A stretch of DNA of 48,173 nt from Chloroflexota bacterium. Lineage in GTDB: Bacteria; Chloroflexota; Limnocylindria; Limnocylindrales; Limnocylindraceae. The notes beneath the pieces were generated by a model. That model searched no databases. It worked only from the letters and a program-made list of their open reading frames with translations, and was not told where the DNA came from. Within the stretch, counting starts at the first letter, position 1, and every line of letters begins with the position of its first letter. The DNA is taken from assembly GCA_026389555.1 (NCBI GenBank), contig JAPLHQ010000013.1, forward strand, positions 1 to 48,173, in the 5' to 3' direction. Positions 39,350-47,598 of the stretch are shown one piece after another. The translations under genes were made by a program, and so were the position numbers.

Positions 39350-39904
39350 ATGCGAAACAGCTGGTTCGCTAACGCAGTTGCGATCGGTCGAGTGGTCATT
39401 GGAACCATTTTCCTCTGGGCTGGTCTGGAGAAGTTCATCGGTGGTGGTGGAGCCTGGACCGCAAAGGGCTTCCTCGCCTACGGCACGAACGGCAGCCTCG
39501 GTTGGCCGTTTGTCACCGGCGAGATCGCCGAAGGCACAATCTTCAACCCAACCCACGATCTCTGGGTATCACTCGCTGCGAATGACGGCGCCATGTCGCT
39601 GATCAATTTCTTCGTCCAGTTTGGACAGATTGCGATTGGAGCTGCGCTGATTCTTGGGCTAGCGACTCGATTCGCTGCAGCGATGGGCACACTGATGATG
39701 CTCTTCTTCTTTGTGGCGGCATGGGACTTTGCCTTTGGCATCGTCAACCAACACCTCACATATGCAGTGGTGACCTTTGGTCTTGCGATCGTGGGGGCAG
39801 GAAACTTTAATGGGCTGGATGCTCGAATCGCGAAGCAGCTCCCTGACTGGGCACGCGACTACGTTGCATCCGGAGCGCCTGCGAAGGCGGGGGGCCGCGC
39901 CTAG
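39350..39904 (+). CDS. DoxX/DoxD-like membrane protein
   Basis: AIGRVVIGTIFLWAGLEKFIGGGGAWTAKGFLAYGT...INFFVQFGQIAIGAALILGLATRFAAAMGTLMMLFFFVAAWDF. Confidence 0.82.
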   Translation: MRNSWFANAVAIGRVVIGTIFLWAGLEKFIGGGGAWTAKGFLAYGTNGSLGWPFVTGEIAEGTIFNPTHDLWVSLAANDGAMSLINFFVQFGQIAIGAALILGLATRFAAAMGTLMMLFFFVAAWDFAFGIVNQHLTYAVVTFGLAIVGAGNFNGLDARIAKQLPDWARDYVASGAPAKAGGRA

Positions 39905-39940
39905 CGGCGCGGAGCACGCGTCGAGCGCCGGGTGCGGTGA

Positions 39941-40969
39941 TCAGACCGCGTCCGGCCCCCGTCGCAGGCACGAGACCCGTCGGTTCCCGACAGGGTCGAG
40001 GCTGATCAGCGAGGGCGTTGTCGCCGAACAGGAGGCAACGCTCTCTCTGCATCGTGGATGGAATGTGCAGCCACTTGGCGGATTCAACGGTGACGGCACG
40101 TCGCCCTCCAGGATGATGCGGTCACGTCGTTCGCGACGGTCAGGCTCTGGGACGGCGGAGAGGAGCGCGCGCGTATACGGGTGTGACGGATCCTTAAAGA
40201 GTTCTGCCGCTGGCGCTGTCTCCACGATCTTTCCGAGGTACATCACAGCGATGCGATCACAGAGATGCTCCACCACACCAAGGTTGTGTGCGATGAAAAG
40301 ATACGAGAGACCGAGCTCCTTCTGGAGTTCTGCGAGCAGGTTCAACACCTGCGCCTGAATGGAGACATCGAGCGCTGAGACCGGCTCATCCAAGACGATC
40401 AGTGAAGGATCAAGGATGAGCGCACGAGCGATCCCCACGCGTTGGCGCTGACCACCAGAGAATTCGTGCGGGTAGCGACGCGCACTCTCTGGTCGCAGGC
40501 CGACCATGTCAAGCGTCTTTGCCACCTTCGCCTCGCGCTCTTTTGCTGAACCGATCCCGTGGATGCGCAGCCCCTCGCCGACCGCTTCGCCGATCGGCGT
40601 GCGTGGATCGAGGCTTGCGAACGGATCCTGGAAGACGATCTGCGCCTTACGGCGATATGACTTGAGCTGTGAGCCGCTCAGTTTGGTGATGTCCGTACCC
40701 CCAAAGAGAACTGAACCTCCCGTTGGCTCAATTAGCCGAAGGATGAGCCGACCAACGGTGGTCTTACCGCAACCAGACTCGCCAACAAGTCCGAGCGTCT
40801 CACCAGCACGAACCTCAAAGTCGACGCCATCAACGGCGCGCACTTGGCCAACCACACGCTGCAGCGCACCAGCGCGCACCGGGAAGGTCTTCGCAAGTCC
40901 GCGGACTTCTAGAAGCGGTGCACTACTTGGAACGGGGTTGCTGCTGACGCGCGCCTTCTCGCTCATCAC
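39941..40969 (-). CDS. Dipeptide/oligopeptide ABC transporter ATP-binding protein (DppF/OppF-like)
   Basis: [26 protein letters not shown]...[45 protein letters not shown]...GCTFHPRCR. Confidence 0.96.
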   Translation of the reverse strand: MMSEKARVSSNPVPSSAPLLEVRGLAKTFPVRAGALQRVVGQVRAVDGVDFEVRAGETLGLVGESGCGKTTVGRLILRLIEPTGGSVLFGGTDITKLSGSQLKSYRRKAQIVFQDPFASLDPRTPIGEAVGEGLRIHGIGSAKEREAKVAKTLDMVGLRPESARRYPHEFSGGQRQRVGIARALILDPSLIVLDEPVSALDVSIQAQVLNLLAELQKELGLSYLFIAHNLGVVEHLCDRIAVMYLGKIVETAPAAELFKDPSHPYTRALLSAVPEPDRRERRDRIILEGDVPSPLNPPSGCTFHPRCRESVASCSATTPSLISLDPVGNRRVSCLRRGPDAV

Positions 40970-41988
40970 TTCACCCCCTTCAGCGCGAGTGCGCCGTGTG
41001 CTGGATCGTAGAGGTGGCAGCGCACGCAGCTGCCGCTTGCACCGCTATGCGCAAGGAGATCAGGGTGCTGCGAGGTGCAGGCGACGAGGCCCGTCGCTTC
41101 GCGCTGCCCACAGCGATCGCCAAAACGACAGCCGATGATGGGCTCAGTGAGTGCTGGCACCTGTCCAGGGATCACGCGGAGTTGTCCACGCCCAGTGCCA
41201 GCGCGCGGGATTGCGCCAAGGAGCCCCTGCGTGTACGGATGACGCGGGTTGTCAAAGATGGCGTCGCGGCCCTGCTCCTCCACCACTTCGCCGGCGTACA
41301 TCACGGCGACGCGATCGCAGAACTCAGAGACCACGCCAAGGTCGTGGGTGATCAGCACGATGGCGGTGCCGAGTCGCTCACGGAGATCGCGCAGCAACTC
41401 TAGGATCTGCGCCTGAATCGTCACGTCGAGTGCGGTAGTTGGCTCATCTGCAATGAGCAGCTCCGGCTCACAGGCGAGTGCCATGGCGATCATGACGCGT
41501 TGCGCCATACCACCGGAGATCTCGTGTGGGTAGGCATCGGCACGGCGACCAGGATCTGGAATGCCGACGAGTTCCAGCAGCTCAATGCCGCGCATGCGCG
41601 CCGCCTTCTCATCAAGGCCCTTATGGATGCGCAGCACCTCACCGATCTGATCAGCAAGCTTCTGCACTGGGTTGAGTGAGGAGTTCGGCTGCTGGAAGAT
41701 CATCGCGATGCGATTCCCACGAATCTTCTGCATCTCCAACTCGGTAGCGGTGAGGAGTTCCTGGCCGTCGAAGCGGACGCTCCCGCCAGTGATCTGACCC
41801 GGCGGCGTGATCAGGCGCAGGATGGAGAGCGAGGTGACGCTTTTTCCGCAGCCAGACTCGCCCACAAGTCCGAGCACCTCGCCGCGATCAACGCCGAACG
41901 TTGCGCCGTCCACCGCGCGCACCACACCGTCGCGCAGACGGAACGAGGTCTGCAGATCGCGTACCTCAAGGAGTCGATCAGCCATCAC
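40966..41988 (-). CDS. Dipeptide/oligopeptide ABC transporter ATP-binding protein (DppD/OppD-like)
   Basis: [21 protein letters not shown]...[43 protein letters not shown]...[10 protein letters not shown]. Confidence 0.96.
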   Translation of the reverse strand: MMADRLLEVRDLQTSFRLRDGVVRAVDGATFGVDRGEVLGLVGESGCGKSVTSLSILRLITPPGQITGGSVRFDGQELLTATELEMQKIRGNRIAMIFQQPNSSLNPVQKLADQIGEVLRIHKGLDEKAARMRGIELLELVGIPDPGRRADAYPHEISGGMAQRVMIAMALACEPELLIADEPTTALDVTIQAQILELLRDLRERLGTAIVLITHDLGVVSEFCDRVAVMYAGEVVEEQGRDAIFDNPRHPYTQGLLGAIPRAGTGRGQLRVIPGQVPALTEPIIGCRFGDRCGQREATGLVACTSQHPDLLAHSGASGSCVRCHLYDPAHGALALKGVK

Positions 41989-41994
41989 GCCCTC

Positions 41995-42888
41995 CTATCG
42001 CTGCAGCCGTGGGTCAAGCGCGTCACGAAGACCGTCGCCGACCAGGTTAAAGGCGAGCACGGTCATGGTGATCGCAATGCCAGGGAAGACCACCACGTGC
42101 GGCGACGAGAAGAGGAGGTTGCGATCGGCGCCAATCATGGAGCCCCACTCCGCCGTTGGCGGCTGCGCGCCGAGGCCAAGGAAGCTCAACGCGGCAACGT
42201 CAAGGATGGCGCCGCCAATGCCGAGCGTTCCCTGGACGATGATCGGCGTCAGCGCGTTCGGAAGGATCTTCCGGAAGAGGATGGATGCCTCAGAGGCGCC
42301 GAGTGCGCGGCTCGCCGCAACAAACTCGCGGTCACGAAGCCCGAGCACTGAGGCGCGCATCACACGCGCATAGATTGGGATCGCAACGATGCCGATCGCG
42401 AGCTGCGTGTTGATCAGCCCCGGGCCGATCACCGTCACGATCGCAATGGCGAGGAGGAGGCTCGGGAAGGCGAGCAGCACATCCATGATGCGCATGAAGA
42501 GGTTGTCCACCCAGCCGCCAACAAATCCAGAGACGGCGCCGATCAGTGAACCGAGCACGATCGCGAAGCCGACGGTGAGGAAGCCCACCTGAAGGCTGAG
42601 GCGCGCGCCGTGAAGGACGCGCGCGAAGACATCGCGCACATTGTTATCAAGGCCGAAGATGTGCTGCGGCCCCTCGCAACCGAGAGCGTTGATGCAAGGG
42701 CCGGCGAGTCGGATCGCACCCGGCTCCTTATCAATCAGGACGTCAATCGGGCTGTAGCTGGCGAATACGTCTGCACCAAGCGCTGCGATGACCAGTACGG
42801 ACAGTAGGAGAAGCCCAACGCGTGCGGTGCGCTGCTCCAGGAATGAGCGGAGTGCGCGTCGGAACGGGGTCTGGGCCTGCGCGCTCAT
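41995..42888 (-). CDS. Dipeptide/oligopeptide ABC transporter permease (DppC/OppC-like)
   Basis: GLDNNVRDVFARVLHGARLSLQVGF...RVMRASVLGLRDREFVAASRALGASEASILFRKILPNALTPIIVQGTLGIGGAIL...FPGIAITMTVLAFNLVGDGLRDALDPR. Confidence 0.96.
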   Translation of the reverse strand: MSAQAQTPFRRALRSFLEQRTARVGLLLLSVLVIAALGADVFASYSPIDVLIDKEPGAIRLAGPCINALGCEGPQHIFGLDNNVRDVFARVLHGARLSLQVGFLTVGFAIVLGSLIGAVSGFVGGWVDNLFMRIMDVLLAFPSLLLAIAIVTVIGPGLINTQLAIGIVAIPIYARVMRASVLGLRDREFVAASRALGASEASILFRKILPNALTPIIVQGTLGIGGAILDVAALSFLGLGAQPPTAEWGSMIGADRNLLFSSPHVVVFPGIAITMTVLAFNLVGDGLRDALDPRLQR

Positions 42889-43964
42889 GAGTTGATCCGC
42901 ACCCGTGGGTCAAGGTAGGCGTAGCTGATGTCAACGATCAGGTTCACCACAACGTAGCCAACGCTCACGATCACGGTGACCCCTTGCACCACCACATAGT
43001 CACGCGCGGTGATCGCGTCGGAGATGGTACGACCGATTCCAGCAAATCCAAAGATCGTCTCCGTCAACACCGCACCAGAGAGGAGGCCGCCGAGCGAGAG
43101 GCCAACCACCGTTGCCACGGGGAGGAGTGCGTTGCGCAGCGCATGCTTTGAGACCACCTCGCGTTCAGAGAGTCCCTTCGCACGCGCGGTACGGATGTAA
43201 TCGGAGCCGAGCACGTCGAGCAGCGAGGAGCGCGTGATGCGCGCAATCACCGCCATCGGAATCGTCGCCAGGGCAACGGAGGGGAGGATGAGGTGCTTCA
43301 CCGCATCAATAAGGTTGCCAGGGTTCAGGGTCAGGATCGCATTCGGGATCGCCATGTTGGAGATGAAGTCGAGCAGGCCACGCAGCGGCCCCTGCAGCCC
43401 AGCGAGCCCCCAGGCAACCGCGATCTCCGTTGGGATGACGCCGGCGGTGTAGCGATTCGCAGGGGGGAGTGCGATCGGCGTCCCCTTTAGCACCACCGCA
43501 AAGAAGTAGGCGAGCAGGAGGCCAAGGACGAAGACAGGGATGGAGACTCCGAGGTTGGCGAAGATCATCGTGGAGACATCGGTGCGTGAGTTGCGCTTAG
43601 TGGCGGCGCGAACGCCGAGCTTAATACCGAAGAACGTAGCAATCGTGAGTGAGATCGCCGTAAGTTCAATCGTGGTTGGGAGTCGATCAACGATCAGCTG
43701 CGTGACCGGAACGCCGAAGCGAATCGAATCACCGAGGTCGCCCGTCAGCACCTGCTGCAGATACTTGAGGAACTGGACGGGTATCGGCTGATCAAAGCCG
43801 TAACGCGAGTTGAACGCGGCACATGCGACTTCAGTGGCCTTCTCACCGAGAAGTGCGCGGCACGGGTCGCCGGGGAGGAGCCGCGTGATGACAAAGACCG
43901 CCACAAGGATCCCGAAGATCACGGGGAGGCTCACCAGGAGCCGTCGCACGATGTAGGTCGTCAT
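42885..43964 (-). CDS. Dipeptide/oligopeptide ABC transporter permease (DppB/OppB-like)
   Basis: YIVRRLLVSLPVIFGILVAVFVITRLLPGDPCRALLG...ARITRSSLLDVLGSDYIRTARAKGLSEREVVSKHALRNALLPVATVVG. Confidence 0.96.
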   Translation of the reverse strand: MTTYIVRRLLVSLPVIFGILVAVFVITRLLPGDPCRALLGEKATEVACAAFNSRYGFDQPIPVQFLKYLQQVLTGDLGDSIRFGVPVTQLIVDRLPTTIELTAISLTIATFFGIKLGVRAATKRNSRTDVSTMIFANLGVSIPVFVLGLLLAYFFAVVLKGTPIALPPANRYTAGVIPTEIAVAWGLAGLQGPLRGLLDFISNMAIPNAILTLNPGNLIDAVKHLILPSVALATIPMAVIARITRSSLLDVLGSDYIRTARAKGLSEREVVSKHALRNALLPVATVVGLSLGGLLSGAVLTETIFGFAGIGRTISDAITARDYVVVQGVTVIVSVGYVVVNLIVDISYAYLDPRVRINS

Positions 43965-44036
43965 CGGGGCATTATCGCCCGATTACGCCCCTGTGGCGAA
44001 TACGGTGCGTGCAGCAAGCCAGCCCAATCACTCGCT

Positions 44037-45707
44037 TCAGTTCGACGCGCAGCGCTCCTCATTGAGGAAGGGGGAAAGGGTGCCCCAATAGCGGAAGATC
44101 CCCGTTCGCCCCTTATGAAGCGGGCTTGCGCAGTCCCAGATTGCGGCAAAGCTATCCAGCACGTCGCTCGCATCAAGGGTCGCTCCATTATGGAAGCGTA
44201 CGTTCGGTCGCAAAGTGCAGGTCCAGGTCAAAAGATCCTTTGATGAATCGCAAGACTCTGCGAGGAGTGGGCGGAGCTCCGTTTCTCCAGGAATCAGCCC
44301 GTAGAGCGTCTCGTTGATCTGCGAGCAGATGCGGTATGACTCAAAGTCTCCCTCATCTGCGCAGTAGAGGCCTCCCGGCTCCACGTTCTGCAAGAAGACG
44401 AGTGAAGATCGGTCGCCTGGCTTCATTGGAGCAAACGACTCATTCCCGAGTGGCGACGCCTCAGCGTTCGCCACATCACTCCTGAAGGCGACTGCCGAGC
44501 TACTAAACGCAATGGGCACCACAATCGCCTCTGAACGGATGATCTCGTTCGCTTCGGCGTACAGCGAATCGCGCTTGGATTTATCGCCAGTGGTTGCGGC
44601 GGCCGAGACAAGCGACTGAAGCGCTTCGGGGATTACACCAAATCGTGGTCCGGACTGCGGTCCAAAGAAGTAATCCATGAAGTTTGTTGCGTCAACATAG
44701 TCTGCACCGAATCCACCAAGGAAGATTCCTGTCAGCTTGCCGGAGTCACGGTTATCCTGGAAGATCGTTGACTCCTGAAGATCAAGTGTGGCAATCACGC
44801 CGATCTGCGCGAGTTGCGCCTGCACCTCAACGGCGATATCTGTTGGGTATGGCGTGTGGCGGCGCGTGACATCACGATACGCAATGGTCGTAGAGAAGCC
44901 GTTAGGGTAGCCAGCCTCAGCTAGGAGGCGCTTCGCCTCAGCGAGATCCTGGTCGTACCAGGGTGTTCCGCCGCAAGCATTAGGGATCGCGCACGGGGTG
45001 AAGTGCGTTGCAACTTCGGATCCATCTGGATAAAAGGTATCAACGATTCTCTTGCGGTCAAGCGCCATCGCTAAAGCCTGGCGAACGCGAACGTCAGTAA
45101 ATGGTTTCATCGTGTTACTAAAGCCCATGTACATAACGCTCAAACTTGGGCGGGAGAGGACCTGGACGTTCAAGTCTGACTTCAGGATTTCCGCATCGTC
45201 TGGCGAGATGTTGTCAATGCCATCTACCGTGCCCGCCTGAAGCTGAATCAGGCGTGCAGCTGCGTCTTGCTGCCACTGAAAGATCATCGACTCCGCGAGT
45301 GCCTTATCCCCCCAGTAGTTTTCGTTCCGCGCTAAGACAATCTGGCTCTCGCGCTCCCATGCAGTGAAGGAGAATGGACCAGTACCGTTCGGCTTCAGGC
45401 TGAGCACCCCGTCCTGAGCGTGTGCTTGCAGGTAGCCAGAATCATCAATCTGAAACGGGGTGAGCGAAACCTTTTCGAGGAATGCAATGTCAGGTGCGCA
45501 GAGCTCAAACTTGACCGTGAGCTCATTAACTGAGGTGATGCGCTTCAACCCAACCTCTGGAGTGCCGCCCTCGCTCACGCTGCATTTGGCTGGACCATCT
45601 ACAGGGTAGCTTCGCGCACTAAACGGAAGAAGTTCAGCCGCCGGAGTATTGCTGCCAGTGCATCCAACCGCCAACATGCCAACAAGCACTACTGACAGCA
45701 GTCGCAC
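44037..45707 (-). CDS. Family-5 ABC transporter substrate-binding lipoprotein, circularly permuted domain order
   Basis: GTG start with upstream GGAGGAGG; lipobox MLAVGC. N-terminal part matches the mid/C-terminal SBP_bac_5 region (LTVKFELCAPDIAFLEK..PNGTGPFSFTAWERESQIVLARNENYWG..FTDVRVRQALAMALDRKRI); C-terminal part matches the canonical N-terminus (EPGGLYCADEGDFESYRICSQINETLYG..LLTWTCTLRPNVRFHNGATLDASDVLDSF). Confidence 0.9.
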   Translation of the reverse strand: MRLLSVVLVGMLAVGCTGSNTPAAELLPFSARSYPVDGPAKCSVSEGGTPEVGLKRITSVNELTVKFELCAPDIAFLEKVSLTPFQIDDSGYLQAHAQDGVLSLKPNGTGPFSFTAWERESQIVLARNENYWGDKALAESMIFQWQQDAAARLIQLQAGTVDGIDNISPDDAEILKSDLNVQVLSRPSLSVMYMGFSNTMKPFTDVRVRQALAMALDRKRIVDTFYPDGSEVATHFTPCAIPNACGGTPWYDQDLAEAKRLLAEAGYPNGFSTTIAYRDVTRRHTPYPTDIAVEVQAQLAQIGVIATLDLQESTIFQDNRDSGKLTGIFLGGFGADYVDATNFMDYFFGPQSGPRFGVIPEALQSLVSAAATTGDKSKRDSLYAEANEIIRSEAIVVPIAFSSSAVAFRSDVANAEASPLGNESFAPMKPGDRSSLVFLQNVEPGGLYCADEGDFESYRICSQINETLYGLIPGETELRPLLAESCDSSKDLLTWTCTLRPNVRFHNGATLDASDVLDSFAAIWDCASPLHKGRTGIFRYWGTLSPFLNEERCASN

Positions 45708-45730
45708 CTGAGCCTCCTCCACATAAATAA

Positions 45731-45762
45731 ACGGGCGGACCGCCAATCGGCGATCCGCCCGT
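45731..45762 (-). terminator. Probable intrinsic terminator between the two SBP genes
   Basis: ACGGGCGGA..TCCGCCCGT (9-bp perfect arms) with nested CGCC/GGCG; minus-strand transcript continues TTTATTTATG. Confidence 0.65.
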
Positions 45763-45789
45763 AAGTTACCCCAGGTAACTAGATTGCGC

Positions 45790-47466
45790 TCATTCTGCTG
45801 GCTTGGTGCAGGCGTCGGTATTCAAGAACCCCGAGATGAGGCTGAAATACTCGAACACGCTGGTGCGGCCCTTGTGCAGTGGGTTTGCGCAGTCCCAGAC
45901 CGAAGCAAACGTATCAACCACGTCAGTGGCATCAAACGTTGCGCCGTTGTGGAACTTCACGCCCGTGCGCAGGGTGCACGTCCAGGTGAGCAGATCCTCA
46001 GAGGCCGTGCAGGCTGTGGCGAGGAGTGGCTTGGTTGTCGCCTCTCCCGTCACGAAGCCGAAGAGGCCTTCGCCGATCTGACCGCAGACGCGGAGTGACT
46101 CGCCGTCCGTCTCGTCCATACAGTAAAGCCCACCAGGCTCACCGTTCTGGATCCACACGAAGGTGTCGTCCCCGTCTGAGCTCATCACTGAAAGCTCCTC
46201 GTTGCCGAGTGGCGACGAGTGAGCGCCGGTGATGCTCGCCTTGAATGCAAGAGCTGAACCGCCGTGAGCCACTGGGATCATCGGAATGTTCGTCTTCAGT
46301 GCATTGTTCGCCTCGGCGTAAAGCGCAGCACGTGTTGCTGCATCAGCCGTTGCGCTCGCCGCCATCAGCGGCTCATAGACCGCTGCGATCGGGGCGCCGA
46401 ACTGTGGCGACGAGTTCTTTCCGAAGTGATAGTCCAGGAAGTTCGTTGGGTCTGGATAGTCCGCACCCCAACCGAGGAGATGCAGGCCCTGCAGGGTCCC
46501 AGCGCTTGCAGCGTCGAGATATGCCGTTGACTCCACCACAGCAATGGTGACGTCAATGCCGATCTCCTTGAGCTGTGCCTGGATGTCCGTGGCGACCGTG
46601 GCTGGGACCGGGAGGTACCCGCGCACAACGTCACGATATGAAAGGGTCGTCTTGAAGCCGCTTGGGTAACCGGCATCCTTCAGCAACTGCTTCGCTGCTG
46701 CGATGTCCTGGGTGTACCACTCTTCGCCTTCGCAGGCGAACTCAATGGTGCACGGCGTGAAGTGGCTCGCCACCTCTGAACCGCCCGGATAGAAGTTGTC
46801 GATGATGCGCTGACGATCAAGCGCCAGGGCAACCGCCTTACGAACCTCAAGCTTCTCGAATGGATCGCCGGCGATGCCGGAGTTCATTCCGAGGTACATG
46901 GTGTTCAGTGCAGCGCGCGGGATGACCTGCAGCGTTGTGTCTGCAGTTGCACCAGCGATGTCCGTTGGCGCAAGGTTGTCAATGCCGTCAGCTGTGCCGG
47001 CTCGAAGGGCGAGCAGTCGTGCCGCGCCCTCTGACTGCCACTGGAAGACTGCGGTGCCCGAAGTGGCGAGCTGTCCCCAATAGTCAGCATTGCGCTCGAG
47101 GACGATCTGGGAGCCCTTCTCCCACGCCTTGAGCTTGTATGGCCCGGTGCCGTTTGGCACCGTGACGATGCTCCCGTCCGCAGTAGCGGCGGTGAGGTAG
47201 CCGGAGTCGTTGATCTGGTAGTTGGTCAGTGCCAACTTCTGGATGAACGCCACGTCTGGTGCGCAGAGCTCAAAGACGACCGTCGAGGCGTCTGTTGAGG
47301 TGATGCGCTTGAAACCGTAGCCGTCGGCGCAGTCTGCCGCGCCAGCCTCTGGATATGCCTTCGCCTTGAAGGCGATGGTGTCAGCAGCGGAGCTCGATGA
47401 GCCACCACACGCTGCAGCAACCATCAGGAGAGCGGCGCCGATCGCGCCGATCCGTAGGTTCTTCAT
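45790..47466 (-). CDS. Family-5 ABC transporter substrate-binding lipoprotein, circularly permuted domain order
   Basis: Lipoprotein signal MKNLRIGAIGAALLMVAAACGGSSSS; same inverted order: STVVFELCAPDVAFIQK..NGTGPYKLKAWEKGSQIVLERNADYWG..LEVRKAVALALDRQRI..GWGADYPDPTNFLDYHFG.. then EPGGLYCMDETDGESLRVCGQIGEGLFGF..LLTWTCTLRTGVKFHNGATFDATDVVDTFASVWDC. Confidence 0.92.
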   Translation of the reverse strand: MKNLRIGAIGAALLMVAAACGGSSSSAADTIAFKAKAYPEAGAADCADGYGFKRITSTDASTVVFELCAPDVAFIQKLALTNYQINDSGYLTAATADGSIVTVPNGTGPYKLKAWEKGSQIVLERNADYWGQLATSGTAVFQWQSEGAARLLALRAGTADGIDNLAPTDIAGATADTTLQVIPRAALNTMYLGMNSGIAGDPFEKLEVRKAVALALDRQRIIDNFYPGGSEVASHFTPCTIEFACEGEEWYTQDIAAAKQLLKDAGYPSGFKTTLSYRDVVRGYLPVPATVATDIQAQLKEIGIDVTIAVVESTAYLDAASAGTLQGLHLLGWGADYPDPTNFLDYHFGKNSSPQFGAPIAAVYEPLMAASATADAATRAALYAEANNALKTNIPMIPVAHGGSALAFKASITGAHSSPLGNEELSVMSSDGDDTFVWIQNGEPGGLYCMDETDGESLRVCGQIGEGLFGFVTGEATTKPLLATACTASEDLLTWTCTLRTGVKFHNGATFDATDVVDTFASVWDCANPLHKGRTSVFEYFSLISGFLNTDACTKPAE

Positions 47467-47494
47467 TGCGCTTCTCCTTGGTTATCACTAGCGA

Positions 47495-47540
47495 AGGCGG
47501 CCCCTGCCGCCTCCCCCTGCGGAGTATCCGCATTACGGGG
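47495..47540 (-). promoter_or_regulatory. Structured leader: two hairpins upstream of the first SBP gene
   Basis: AGGCGGC-CCCT-GCCGCCT (47495-47512) and GCGGA-GTA-TCCGC (47519-47531) flanked by CCCC/GGGG. Confidence 0.45.
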
Positions 47541-47598
47541 AAGGATAGTGGACGCCACGCGCCTCTGACCGTTCCGCCCCACCCCTTATGATCCGTGC

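Noticed and set aside
39895-39912. CCGCGCC-TAGC-GGCGCGG hairpin at the DoxX stop codon as a bidirectional terminator
   Set aside because: Overlaps the DoxX coding end and lacks a T-tract on either strand; could be chance in GC-rich DNA.
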